A stretch of 38,655 nt of DNA from Parcubacteria group bacterium Gr01-1014_20 (GTDB lineage Bacteria; Patescibacteriota; Minisyncoccia; UBA6257; 2-01-FULL-56-20). The notes beneath the pieces were generated by a model. That model was given only the letters and a program-made list of their open reading frames with translations. It had not been told where the DNA came from and ran no database searches. Numbering within the stretch: position 1 is the first letter of the stretch; the number at the start of each line of letters is the position of its first letter. This document shows, in pieces, positions 6,871 to 15,700 of this stretch. The DNA lies in contig VMFW01000012.1 of assembly GCA_007376265.1 (NCBI GenBank), forward strand, positions 1 to 38,655, in the 5' to 3' direction. Position numbers and translations under genes: made by a program.

Positions 6871-8205
6871 TTATCCCTCCGCAAGCGTCAGTTCCTTGTT
6901 CTTATAAATCAGCCTGCTCCGTAGATTCGCCAGCAGCTCGCGTTTCTCCGATACGCTGCCTTCTCGTAGGAGATACTTCGCGTACTCTCTTATGTTGACA
7001 TCGTTTTCTTCAAGAGCCTGCTTCCCGTTATTCCGATTCATGAGCTTCTGTAGTTTGTTGAATCGTTTGATCTCGTCCTCCAGTTTCATCTTCATGCCGA
7101 GTTCGTTGATATTGACCTTATCGAGAATTTTGATGATCTGTTCAATCAATTCCTCCTCGCGGATGTATTTGTTCTTGCAGTTGCGATCGCGCGCCCGGGT
7201 GCATCCGTAGTAAACATACCGGTTCGTGCCACCATCTTTGAGCGGTTTGAATTTTTCCTCGGCACTGACGCCAGATCCGCAGAGGCCGCAGGTAAAAAGT
7301 TTTGTGAAGGAGAATTCCTTCGTTTCCCGGACAATTTGATCCCGTTTGAGCTGTGCCTGCACTTGCTGGAACAGCTCCTCAGTAATTAGCGGTTTATGCT
7401 TCCCCTGGTACCAGTTGCCGCTTTTTCTCGGATACTCGAACATTCCGTAATAGAACGGCATCGTGAGCATCCGGTAGGTACCACTCAAAGTCAGCGGCTT
7501 GTTGCCCCTTGTATGGAAATTCAGCTCAAACCTCAGCCAGTTATATATTTTCCTGCCGCTCCATTTTTCGTGAGCCATTTTTTCGAACATCTGCTTTACG
7601 ATGGGCGCCCGAGCCGTATCGACGATAAGCTGGCACTTCTTATCCATCATTTTCTGGTTCAGATAGCCGAGCGGGGCCATGCCCGGCCAGAGGCCCATTT
7701 CGACGCGCGTCCGCAGTCCGCGTTTCACATTCACGCCACGCGCATCGTTTTCAAGCTTTGCCTGCGAACCGAGAATCATAAGGAGGAATTTCTCGTTCGG
7801 TGAATCGGTGAAACGCTGGCCGTACGTCCTTATCTCGAGGAGTAATTTCTGGTCCATCAAATCCACGACCGCTCCCAGATCACCGGCGTTCCTCGCGATG
7901 CGGTCCGGCGCCCACGTGAGTATGCCGTTGAACTTGCCCGATCTGATATCCTTTAAAATTTCGTTGAACACGGGGCGCTGGCCAGTCGCTTTAGCCGAGT
8001 GGCTTTCTCTTCGGATCTCCGCGATCTCAAGTCCTTCACGTTCGGCGAGTTGCAACATTTCTTTTACCTGCGAATCAATAGAAAGGACTTGGCGCTCCTC
8101 CGATTCGCTGCTCTTTCTTGCATACAAGAGGTATCTGACCTTTGGCGGGAGCTGACTTGCTTGTTGGGTCCCAGCTCCCTTGGGCCCCATAGTTTGGTTA
8201 GTCAT
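6871..8205 (-). CDS. Large serine recombinase (site-specific)
   Basis: 444 residues with the three expected domains. The N-terminal resolvase domain has the nucleophile region LLYARKSSE (Ser ~32) and the Arg-rich active-site patch (GILTWAPDRIARNAGDL). A central recombinase domain follows (RVEMGLWPGMAPLGYLN to SGTYRMLTMPFYYGMFEYP). A zinc-ribbon follows (FTCGLCGSGVS paired with GCTRARDRNC), then a short helical tail. Such enzymes integrate or excise mobile elements. Its place between a tRNA gene, AbiV and a type I restriction operon suggests it moved, or still moves, this island. The start is uncertain: the ATG at 8205 has no Shine-Dalgarno, and the ATG at residue 6 is an alternative. Confidence 0.9.
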   Translation of the reverse strand: MTNQTMGPKGAGTQQASQLPPKVRYLLYARKSSESEERQVLSIDSQVKEMLQLAEREGLEIAEIRRESHSAKATGQRPVFNEILKDIRSGKFNGILTWAPDRIARNAGDLGAVVDLMDQKLLLEIRTYGQRFTDSPNEKFLLMILGSQAKLENDARGVNVKRGLRTRVEMGLWPGMAPLGYLNQKMMDKKCQLIVDTARAPIVKQMFEKMAHEKWSGRKIYNWLRFELNFHTRGNKPLTLSGTYRMLTMPFYYGMFEYPRKSGNWYQGKHKPLITEELFQQVQAQLKRDQIVRETKEFSFTKLFTCGLCGSGVSAEEKFKPLKDGGTNRYVYYGCTRARDRNCKNKYIREEELIEQIIKILDKVNINELGMKMKLEDEIKRFNKLQKLMNRNNGKQALEENDVNIREYAKYLLREGSVSEKRELLANLRSRLIYKNKELTLAEG

Positions 8206-8303
8206 ACCATAAGGGATGACGCAGACCCCTCAAGGAGTCCAGAGCGTCCCAAATAGATAGCTAAACCCCATAAAAGCCTTTATTTAGACTGTAAAATCGC
8301 CGC

Positions 8304-8323
8304 ATAACCTATGATAACCTATG
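8304..8323 (+). repeat. Perfect tandem 10-bp repeat upstream of hsdM
   Basis: ATAACCTATG occurs twice head to tail (8304-8313 and 8314-8323), six bases before the -35 box of the hsdM promoter and inside the divergent hsdM/recombinase spacer. It is a likely operator, possibly for the DNA-binding head of HsdM (inference). Confidence 0.6.
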
Positions 8324-8329
8324 AAGGTA

Positions 8330-8358
8330 TTGACTTTACAAAATGGATCGATTAGAAT
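8330..8358 (+). promoter_or_regulatory. Promoter of the restriction/defence operon
   Basis: TTGACT (8330-8335), a 17-base spacer, TAGAAT (8353-8358). The ATG of hsdM at 8371 lies 12 bases beyond the -10, so the leader is only ~5 bases and contains no ribosome binding site. Confidence 0.8.
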
Positions 8359-8370
8359 AGGGTTAACGAT

Positions 8371-10053
8371 ATGCGTAAAGACATCCAAGCAAAACTTAAG
8401 GGAATGCCCGAATTACTCTCTATCAGCCAGGTAGCAGAGATTTTCAATATTCACCCTGACACCCTCCGGAACTGGGAAAAGGATGGCATTTTAGTACCTC
8501 TGCGAGCTGGTAAGCGTGGCGACCGCAAATACCGTCCACAGGACATTCAGGCCATCGTGGACAAGATGGGCAGCAAGCTCACCCTGCCCCAACTTGAGCA
8601 GTTCCTTTGGAAGAGCGCTGATATTCTCCGCGGCAAGATCGACAGTTCCGATTATAAAAAATATATATTCGGACTTCTTTTCTATAAACGCATCAGCGAT
8701 GTGTGGGACGAGGAATATAAGCGCGTGATGGATGAATATAAAGATGAAACAATTGCGAAAGCTGACTATAACCATCGCTTTCAAGTTCCACAGGATTGTC
8801 GGTGGTCTGTTATTGAGGAACAGGCGGAAAACATCGGCCCGAAGCTTAACGGAATCTTCGATAAACTCACGAACGCAAACAGCCCGAAACTCGACAAGAT
8901 TTTTGATGATCTTGATTTCGCTCATAAAGATAAATTCCCGAATGAAACCACGCAGCGTTTAATAAATCACTTCTCGCAATACAATTTTGGCGATACCTAC
9001 ATCAATTCTGACCTTCTCGGAGACGCGTATGAATACCTCATCAAGCAGTTCGCAGCCGATGCCGGGAAGAAAGGCGGCGAGTTCTACACCCCGCGTGAAG
9101 TTGAGCGCGTTATCATCCAAATTCTTAATCCTCACAAGAAAGATCACATATACGATCCCACCGTTGGGTCCGGCGGTTTTCTTCTTGAGGCCTACCACCA
9201 CCTAAAAGAAAAAGAGGGTGAGAAAATCGCTCGTACACTCTATCTCTATGGGCAAGAAATAAATATCGGAACATTTGCGATCGCTAAGATTAATATGTTT
9301 CTTCACGGTCTTGATGCGGCGGATATTCAACGGGGTGACACACTCACAAATCCTCAGTTCTTAAATCCCAATGGAACACTGAAAACATTCGATATCTGCG
9401 TGGCAAATCCCCCATACTCAATCAGTGATTGGGAAAGTGAAATGTTCAAAGAAAGATACGGTCGAATTGAAGGCTATGAAATGCCGCCAAAGAGTAATGC
9501 GGACTATGCCTTTGTTCTTCATATTCTCAAGTCTATGAATTCGAATGGCCGCGCCGGTATCGTGTTGCCACACGGTGTTCTGTTTCGTAGTGGCGTCGAG
9601 GGCCGTATTCGAGAGCGGATACTCAAAAATGATCTCATTGAGGCAGTAGTCGCTCTCCCATCCAAGCTTTTCTATGGCACGGGCATTCCGGCAGCAATTC
9701 TTATCTTCAATAAAAACAAGGCGGAAGGCCATAAAAACAAAGTGTTCATCATTGATGCCGAGAAAGATTTTTCTGAAGGTAAAAACCAGAACTCGCTTCG
9801 CGTCCAGGATATCGCGAAAATCGTGAAGGCATACGACAACTACAAGGATGTCGAGGGTTACGCTCGTGTCATTGATCTTAAAGAAGTCGAAAAGAACGAA
9901 TACAACCTCAATGTTCGTCGCTATATCGAAAACGGTAATAAAGAGGAGAATGTTGACGTGCCAACCGTCAAAAAAGAAATTGACGCCCTAGAGGCAGAAC
10001 GTGTGGAGGTTAATAAAAAGGTTGAGAGGTATTTAAAAGAACTGAAATATTAA
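8371..10053 (+). CDS. hsdM: Type I restriction-modification methyltransferase subunit M with N-terminal MerR-like HTH
   Basis: 560 residues. It methylates adenine (N6) using SAM in the M2S complex and is also required for restriction. Residues ~72-200 are the HsdM N-terminal helical domain (LPQLEQFLWKSADILRGK). The SAM motif DPTVGSGGFLLEA lies at ~262, the catalytic NPPY at ~345, and a C-terminal coiled segment closes the protein. The first ~65 residues are an extra MerR/HTH_17-like DNA-binding domain (SISQVAEIFNIHPDTLRNW, then RKYRPQDIQAI), which ordinary HsdM proteins lack. It heads a tight operon through 19045. Confidence 0.95.
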   Translation: MRKDIQAKLKGMPELLSISQVAEIFNIHPDTLRNWEKDGILVPLRAGKRGDRKYRPQDIQAIVDKMGSKLTLPQLEQFLWKSADILRGKIDSSDYKKYIFGLLFYKRISDVWDEEYKRVMDEYKDETIAKADYNHRFQVPQDCRWSVIEEQAENIGPKLNGIFDKLTNANSPKLDKIFDDLDFAHKDKFPNETTQRLINHFSQYNFGDTYINSDLLGDAYEYLIKQFAADAGKKGGEFYTPREVERVIIQILNPHKKDHIYDPTVGSGGFLLEAYHHLKEKEGEKIARTLYLYGQEINIGTFAIAKINMFLHGLDAADIQRGDTLTNPQFLNPNGTLKTFDICVANPPYSISDWESEMFKERYGRIEGYEMPPKSNADYAFVLHILKSMNSNGRAGIVLPHGVLFRSGVEGRIRERILKNDLIEAVVALPSKLFYGTGIPAAILIFNKNKAEGHKNKVFIIDAEKDFSEGKNQNSLRVQDIAKIVKAYDNYKDVEGYARVIDLKEVEKNEYNLNVRRYIENGNKEENVDVPTVKKEIDALEAERVEVNKKVERYLKELKY

Positions 10054-10054
10054 A

Positions 10055-11254
10055 ATGATAACTTCGATGGAAAAAAGAAGCGTCCCAAAAGAATGGGAGA
10101 TCAAGAAACTCGACGATTATATCGTCGCTGGCGAAATTGAACTTAGCCGAGGGAACGTAATATCGAAAAAGGACATTGCTAACAATCCCGGCCCCAATCC
10201 GATTTACTCTTCTTCCATACATAACGATGCCCTTTTTGGGACATATGGTGACTATATGTTTGACGAAGAGCTGATCACCTGGTCAGTTGATGGCGGCGGA
10301 AACTTTTTTTATAGACCGAAACATAAATTCTCTGTTACGAACGTATCTGGCATCTTAAGAGCCAATACTAAAAAATTTAACTATCATTTCCTTGCGTATC
10401 TGCTTGAGTTGGAACATCGCAAGTTTCATTTTGATTATCAAACCAAAGCGCATCCAAGCGTGATTCGAAAACTTTACTTTATCACTAGACCACCACTTCT
10501 TGAGCAACAAAAAATTGCGGAGATTTTAGAGACGCTTGATAAGGAAATAGAACAAACGACTCAGATAATTGTCGCTACAGAAAAAATGCAAATGGGCTTG
10601 ATGCAACATCTTTTTACTCATGGCATCGGACACTTAAAATTTCAGAAGACAGAAATAGGCGAGATTCCGAAAGAATGGAAGGTGGAAAGGTTAGATAAGG
10701 TTGCCCGGGTAGAACGAGGAAAGTTTTCCAACAGGCCTCGTAATGACCCAAAGTTTTATGGCGGAGATATACCCTTTATTCAAACTGGGGATGTTGTTCG
10801 TTCTGGCGGCCGAATTAAAAAATATAGTCAGACTTTAAACGAAGACGGTCTTGCTATAAGCAGGAAATTTTCTAAAGGAACTATTGTTCTTACTATCGCC
10901 GCAAATATTGGTGATACCGGCATCCTAGAATTCGATTCTTGTTTTCCAGACAGTCTCGTCGGTATTACCGTAAACAATGATATGGATAATATATTTCTCG
11001 AATATTTTATGAGAACACGAAAGGTGTATCTAAATAGTATTGCTACGCAATCGGCGCAGAAAAACATCAACTTACAAAAATTAGAACCGATGCTCGTTGT
11101 AAAGCCCGGATTAAAAGAACAACGAGAGATTGCCGTCATTCTTACATCGGTTGACGAAAAAATTTCTGTTAACGAGAGATTAAAAGCTGGGCTGACTCTC
11201 CTTAAAAGAGGTCTTATGCAAGATCTTTTAAGTGGCAAAAAAAGAACCGTATGA
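10055..11254 (+). CDS. hsdS: Type I restriction-modification specificity subunit S
   Basis: 399 residues with the typical two-half design. Each half is a target-recognition domain (PKEWEIKKLDDYI and PKEWKVERLDKVARVERGK mark their beginnings) followed by a conserved helical spacer (PLLEQQKIAEILETLDKEI and GLKEQREIAVILTSVDEKI, each ending near GLMQ.L). The two recognition domains differ, so a bipartite asymmetric DNA target is expected. It starts one base after the hsdM stop and overlaps hsdR by 4 bases (ATGA), so translation is probably coupled. Confidence 0.95.
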   Translation: MITSMEKRSVPKEWEIKKLDDYIVAGEIELSRGNVISKKDIANNPGPNPIYSSSIHNDALFGTYGDYMFDEELITWSVDGGGNFFYRPKHKFSVTNVSGILRANTKKFNYHFLAYLLELEHRKFHFDYQTKAHPSVIRKLYFITRPPLLEQQKIAEILETLDKEIEQTTQIIVATEKMQMGLMQHLFTHGIGHLKFQKTEIGEIPKEWKVERLDKVARVERGKFSNRPRNDPKFYGGDIPFIQTGDVVRSGGRIKKYSQTLNEDGLAISRKFSKGTIVLTIAANIGDTGILEFDSCFPDSLVGITVNNDMDNIFLEYFMRTRKVYLNSIATQSAQKNINLQKLEPMLVVKPGLKEQREIAVILTSVDEKISVNERLKAGLTLLKRGLMQDLLSGKKRTV

Positions 11255-14163
11255 AATTCAACGAGCAATATACAATTGAAAATCATATCATCAAGTTCCT
11301 TAAGGAGGGGCTTGGTTATGAATACATAAAGCCGCAAGAGTTCGCAAAGCTGCGGGAATTTGAGAACGAATACATAATCATTTCGCTCCTTATTGCGGCC
11401 GTAAAGAAAATCAACGGAATCACCGACGAGACGGAGGCTCAAACGGTAGTGCGTGAAGTTAAAAAACTTGATTCAAATGAAGCATTTTTAAATGTTCTCC
11501 GAAACGGAATCAACTTGAAGGATCCCGAGACTGGGAAGATGCGCGACTATTTTATCGTTGATTATGACAAACCCGAGAATAACCATTTCGTTGTTACGAA
11601 CCAGTTTTATTTTGAAGGCAATTCCGAAAACATTCGTCCAGATGTGATGATATTCCTGAACGGCCTGCCGATAGCTGATATAGAAGCAAAGAGTCCAACT
11701 GCCGCGAGCAGCATTGATTACTCGAATGCTGTCGGTCAGATAAAACGATATGAGCGCAACGCCTTTAAGCTTTTCTGGCCCAACTGCTTCAATATTGCTT
11801 CTGATGGTCTGAAAACCGTATACGGGGCTACCTATGCCACAGCAGAATATTTCTTACAGTGGAGGGAGGAAGAATTGGATAAAAAATATGGCGAAGGGCT
11901 CGAAGTGACACTCGCCGCGCTTCTTTCGCATGATCGCCTGCTGGATATTATCGCGAATTTTATTCTCTTCGAGAAAGAGCAGGAAGGTACCGTGAAGAAG
12001 ATCACGCGCTACATGCAGTACCGAGCGACGAATAAGATTGTTGAGCGCGTACAGGAAGGGAAAGCGAAACGCGGCCTTATTTGGCATACACAAGGGTCCG
12101 GCAAATCTTTTACAATGTTTTTCACCGCGTGGAAATTGCGGTTTGATAAGAAGCTCAAAAATCCGAAGGTTTTTGTTTTGGTGGACAGAATTGATCTTGA
12201 TGACCAGCTCTATAATACTTTCTTGAATTGTGGTGGGCAAAATGTAGTCCGAGTAGAGTCGCGACGCGATCTTGAGCGCAAGATCCAATCTCCAGAACGC
12301 GGTATTTTCATTTCCACGATACAAAAATTTTCCGAGCTAGGAGATGAGATCAAGAATCTCGACGAAAATATTATCGTGCTTTCGGATGAAGCGCACCGGG
12401 ATAATGAAGGTATCTCGGCGATCAACTTACGCAGCGCCATGACGAACGCTTTCTTCTTTGGCTTTACTGGTACGCCGATTGATAGATTAACTCTCAATAC
12501 TCATAGAAATTTCGGCGAGGAGGGAGAACGCTATCTTGATTACTATTCTATTCAGCAAGCCATTGATGATGGCGCGACGTTGCCGGTTACCTACGAGGCG
12601 CGACTTTCTAAGTTTTTTATTGACGAAGAAGAGCTGGATAAACAGTTTGACGAGCTTACTGCGGGTTTGACCGAACAAGAAAAAGACCGGGTCTCAAAGA
12701 AATACGGCAAGAAAGAAGCAATCGTAAAGCTCGATAGGCGCATGGAAGCAATCGCTCGGGATATTGTGGAGCATTTCAAACTTTATGTTGAGCCAGCTGG
12801 TTTCAAAGCGCAGATCGTTTGCTATGACCGCGAAGCAACGGCGAAGTATAAAAAACTGCTTGATCAGCTGGTCCCGAAAAATTGGTCAGAGGTCATTTAC
12901 TCTCCCGGCGATGCTAATACCGATCCGGAAGAATTACGAACGTACAATACGACAAAGGCGAAGCGCGAGAAACTCATCAACGAATTCAAGGATCCAAATA
13001 GTCCTCTGAAGTTCCTGCTCGTCTGCGACATGCTTTTGACTGGCTTTGACGCACCAGTTGAGCAAGTGATGTATCTCGATAAGCCACTCTGGGACCATAA
13101 CTTGTTGCAAGCAATCGCACGCACAAACCGTATTTATCCAAATAAAGGGGCCGGAAAGGTTATTGATTACTATGGTATCACGAGGAGTCTTTACAAGGCG
13201 TTGAACTTCGACGAAAGCATTGTTGATTCCGCGATGATTAATATCGACAAGCTCAAGGAGGAATTCGAGGAGGTCTTGGGTGAGCTCAAGAATATTTTTG
13301 TCGGTATCAATATTGAAGATCCCTCCATTGAAAATCTTCGCCGCTGTCTCAAAATCTTTGCGGACAACATCGAAAAGCAAAAGTTCTTCCAAGAGAAATA
13401 CGCGCGTCTGAAGCTTCTCTTTGAAGTCTTGGCACCGGACCCATTCTTGAAGAAGCACATACGCGCCTTCGAATGGTTTACCAGCGTATTTATCGCTTTT
13501 GAGAAAGAATATGGCATGAAAGAATCCGACGTGGAGCTTCTCGCAAAATACGGAGAGAAGGTAAAGCAGCTTATACAACAGCGGGTTGATTACGAAGGCA
13601 TCACCAAGAACTTCCGCGAACTTAACGTGAATGATCTTTACCTGATGGAGCGGCTAAATAAGATGGATGACGAGGAAAAGGCACTTAACCTCGAGAAGAT
13701 GCTTAAGCAGGAAATCTCGATCAACGTAGACACAAATCCGGCATACAAGAAATTCAGCGAGCGGCTCTTGGCGATACGAAAAGAATTTGAGCAGCATCAG
13801 ATTGATCTTGCCGAGCGCATTAAACGTTACCAAGAGCTTCTGTCGGATATAAGGAAAAAAGGAGACGAGGCAAAAGAGTTGGGCTTCACGCTCAAAGAGT
13901 ACGGCTTATATGTAATCTCGGAGGAATTCATCGTCGATAGCGATAAAGCCGCAGTGCACGAGTTCGTTAAAGAAATGACGGGGCAACTAGAGGAAATGCT
14001 TGATGAAGGATGGCAAGAATCCTCCAAGCGAGAAGAGTTTTTAAAGGAAGCTAAGCGTATCATTCAGGAGCTTGTGCTCAAGGAATACAAAGAAAAGATC
14101 AAGGTCAACGACTTCCACAAGTATTTGAATCGGCTTATTGATATCGTAATTAGGAAGTTCTGA
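11251..14163 (+). CDS. hsdR: Type I restriction endonuclease subunit R
   Basis: 970 residues. It is the motor and nuclease subunit that translocates and cuts unmodified DNA. The N-terminal PD-(D/E)XK nuclease core is RPDVMIFLNGLPIADIEAKS (~residues 129-147, with D, E and K in place). Superfamily 2 helicase motifs follow: WHTQGSGKS (Walker A, ~278), VLSDEAH (motif II, ~378), FGFTGTP (motif III, ~402), and a C-terminal helicase half with LLTGFDAP and ARTNR. A long helical C-terminal region docks on M2S in this family. It overlaps hsdS by 4 bases and is followed after one base by the YgjP-like gene. All catalytic motifs look intact. Confidence 0.96.
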   Translation: MKFNEQYTIENHIIKFLKEGLGYEYIKPQEFAKLREFENEYIIISLLIAAVKKINGITDETEAQTVVREVKKLDSNEAFLNVLRNGINLKDPETGKMRDYFIVDYDKPENNHFVVTNQFYFEGNSENIRPDVMIFLNGLPIADIEAKSPTAASSIDYSNAVGQIKRYERNAFKLFWPNCFNIASDGLKTVYGATYATAEYFLQWREEELDKKYGEGLEVTLAALLSHDRLLDIIANFILFEKEQEGTVKKITRYMQYRATNKIVERVQEGKAKRGLIWHTQGSGKSFTMFFTAWKLRFDKKLKNPKVFVLVDRIDLDDQLYNTFLNCGGQNVVRVESRRDLERKIQSPERGIFISTIQKFSELGDEIKNLDENIIVLSDEAHRDNEGISAINLRSAMTNAFFFGFTGTPIDRLTLNTHRNFGEEGERYLDYYSIQQAIDDGATLPVTYEARLSKFFIDEEELDKQFDELTAGLTEQEKDRVSKKYGKKEAIVKLDRRMEAIARDIVEHFKLYVEPAGFKAQIVCYDREATAKYKKLLDQLVPKNWSEVIYSPGDANTDPEELRTYNTTKAKREKLINEFKDPNSPLKFLLVCDMLLTGFDAPVEQVMYLDKPLWDHNLLQAIARTNRIYPNKGAGKVIDYYGITRSLYKALNFDESIVDSAMINIDKLKEEFEEVLGELKNIFVGINIEDPSIENLRRCLKIFADNIEKQKFFQEKYARLKLLFEVLAPDPFLKKHIRAFEWFTSVFIAFEKEYGMKESDVELLAKYGEKVKQLIQQRVDYEGITKNFRELNVNDLYLMERLNKMDDEEKALNLEKMLKQEISINVDTNPAYKKFSERLLAIRKEFEQHQIDLAERIKRYQELLSDIRKKGDEAKELGFTLKEYGLYVISEEFIVDSDKAAVHEFVKEMTGQLEEMLDEGWQESSKREEFLKEAKRIIQELVLKEYKEKIKVNDFHKYLNRLIDIVIRKF

Positions 14164-14164
14164 C

Positions 14165-14734
14165 ATGCAAAAGCAGATCACATTACAAAACAAGAAAGTC
14201 GCCTATACCCTCCGGAAAAGCAAGCGGGCAAGGAGGATGCGCCTTGCGGTGTATTGCGATGGATCTGTCGTGGTGACGACGCCGCACGACCTTCAAGAAA
14301 CCATTGCCGAGAGATTTATCCGAGAGAAAACCGAGTGGCTATTTTCTAAGCTCGCCTTTTTCAAACAGTTTGAGGGCAAGCCGGTTGTTAGATACAGCCA
14401 CGACGATTATCTCAAGTATAAAGACGGCGCTCTCGCACTAATTCAGGAAAGGGTTAATCATTTTACCAACAAGCACGGATACCGATATAACAAGATCACT
14501 ATCAAAAATCAGAAGACGTGCTGGGGTAGTTGTTCCCGAAAGGCAAATCTAAATTTTAACTATAAGGTTCTATTCCTGCCGGAGAACATTCAAAACTACA
14601 TCGTTGCACACGAACTTTGCCATCTTAAAGAATTCAATCATTCGAAAAGATTCTGGAAATTGGTGGCTGGCGTGATACCGGAATATATGGAAATCCGCAG
14701 CCAGCTCAAAAAAAGCGGGGTGAGTTTTTATTGA
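14165..14734 (+). CDS. YgjP-like zinc metallopeptidase (DUF45/M48-like)
   Basis: 189 residues. The HELCHLKEFNHSKRFW segment (HExxH at ~149) with the preceding WGSCS motif is the signature of the YgjP/WSS1-like domain (PF01863). The N-terminus (RKSKRARRMRLAVYCDGSVVVTTP) also matches. These small peptidases very often sit beside hsdR; their role in restriction is not settled, although regulated turnover of the restriction subunit has been suggested. It starts one base after the hsdR stop, so it belongs to the same operon. Confidence 0.9.
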   Translation: MQKQITLQNKKVAYTLRKSKRARRMRLAVYCDGSVVVTTPHDLQETIAERFIREKTEWLFSKLAFFKQFEGKPVVRYSHDDYLKYKDGALALIQERVNHFTNKHGYRYNKITIKNQKTCWGSCSRKANLNFNYKVLFLPENIQNYIVAHELCHLKEFNHSKRFWKLVAGVIPEYMEIRSQLKKSGVSFY

Positions 14735-14740
14735 AAACAA

Positions 14741-15700
14741 ATGAGTAAATTCAATAAGCAAAATCGATTAGACGAGAAGGCAATATCGACTATCAGTGAT
14801 TATTTCATGAATAAACATGGAGATAAATTTGATCTGCAATTTCATGGCATAAAAGATAATACACCAGATACGGATGGGTTTTTGCGATTAAGAGAGCCGC
14901 ACCAAGATAAACAAATGCAGGGGGAATATTTAAATCAAGTTGTCTTTTTTCAACTTAAAGGATATGAGAAGCCAATAATTGATAATACTTACAATTGTTC
15001 GCGTCGACTAATCGAGTTTTGTAAAGGAATAAATCTACCAACAATCTTATTTGTTGTAGCCAATGTTGGCAGTAAGCCGGAAAAACAAAATGATCCGCAA
15101 ATATACTGGTATCACTTTAGTAATGTAAATATTGAAATACTAAATAAAACAAACAAAGAAAAAAGTAAAAACATTCGTATTCCGAATCTTAATCCTTTGA
15201 GGGTTGGTAGAGGTGATTTTATTGACCAGTTTTATATCCACATAAAGAACCTAGCGAAGAAAAACGAGTTTCTAGATCTTCCGAAAGAGATACTAGACAT
15301 CGCTGTTAAGCTGAAAAATAATATACTTCTTGTTGCCAGTATTATATATCTAGCTGGCAGAGTCACGAAAGCAGAACGTAAAGCCATCGCAAAGATGTTA
15401 AAGGTGACTGACAGGCAGATGAGTGATATTTTATCTAGCTTGCACACTCAACAATTAATTTATAAGGACAAAAATATATACATTTTTAAACTAGCAAAAG
15501 ACGAAATTAAACGAGACGTCGGATTACTACTCTTGTACGAAACGATCAACAAAATTGATTTAGATAAATTATTTAGTTTATTTCCTAGCCACAAACAAAA
15601 ACTACAAATTTATAAAAATCTTGCCCAAGTTCGTCATCCAGTCGTTTTTGAGTATCTAGATAAAGAGGCGGGGAAATTACTTAAATATGCTAAAAAATAA
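14741..15700 (+). CDS. DUF4365-like PD-(D/E)XK protein with winged helix
   Basis: 319 residues. The N-terminal ~130 residues look like the DUF4365 group of PD-(D/E)XK folds: helix ENA-style start (LDEKAISTISDYFMNKHG), then TDG (Asp45) and VVFFQLKG (Gln71, Lys73), the D...QxK version of the nuclease core. Residues ~190-265 form a winged-helix domain (LAGRVTKAERKAIAKMLKVT, then RQMSDILSSLHTQQLIYK). A short helical tail follows. It begins 6 bases after the YgjP stop and its last 14 bases overlap the next gene, so the two are translationally coupled. The DNA is markedly more AT-rich than hsdR. Domain assignment is from motifs; nuclease activity is inference. Confidence 0.6.
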   Translation: MSKFNKQNRLDEKAISTISDYFMNKHGDKFDLQFHGIKDNTPDTDGFLRLREPHQDKQMQGEYLNQVVFFQLKGYEKPIIDNTYNCSRRLIEFCKGINLPTILFVVANVGSKPEKQNDPQIYWYHFSNVNIEILNKTNKEKSKNIRIPNLNPLRVGRGDFIDQFYIHIKNLAKKNEFLDLPKEILDIAVKLKNNILLVASIIYLAGRVTKAERKAIAKMLKVTDRQMSDILSSLHTQQLIYKDKNIYIFKLAKDEIKRDVGLLLLYETINKIDLDKLFSLFPSHKQKLQIYKNLAQVRHPVVFEYLDKEAGKLLKYAKK

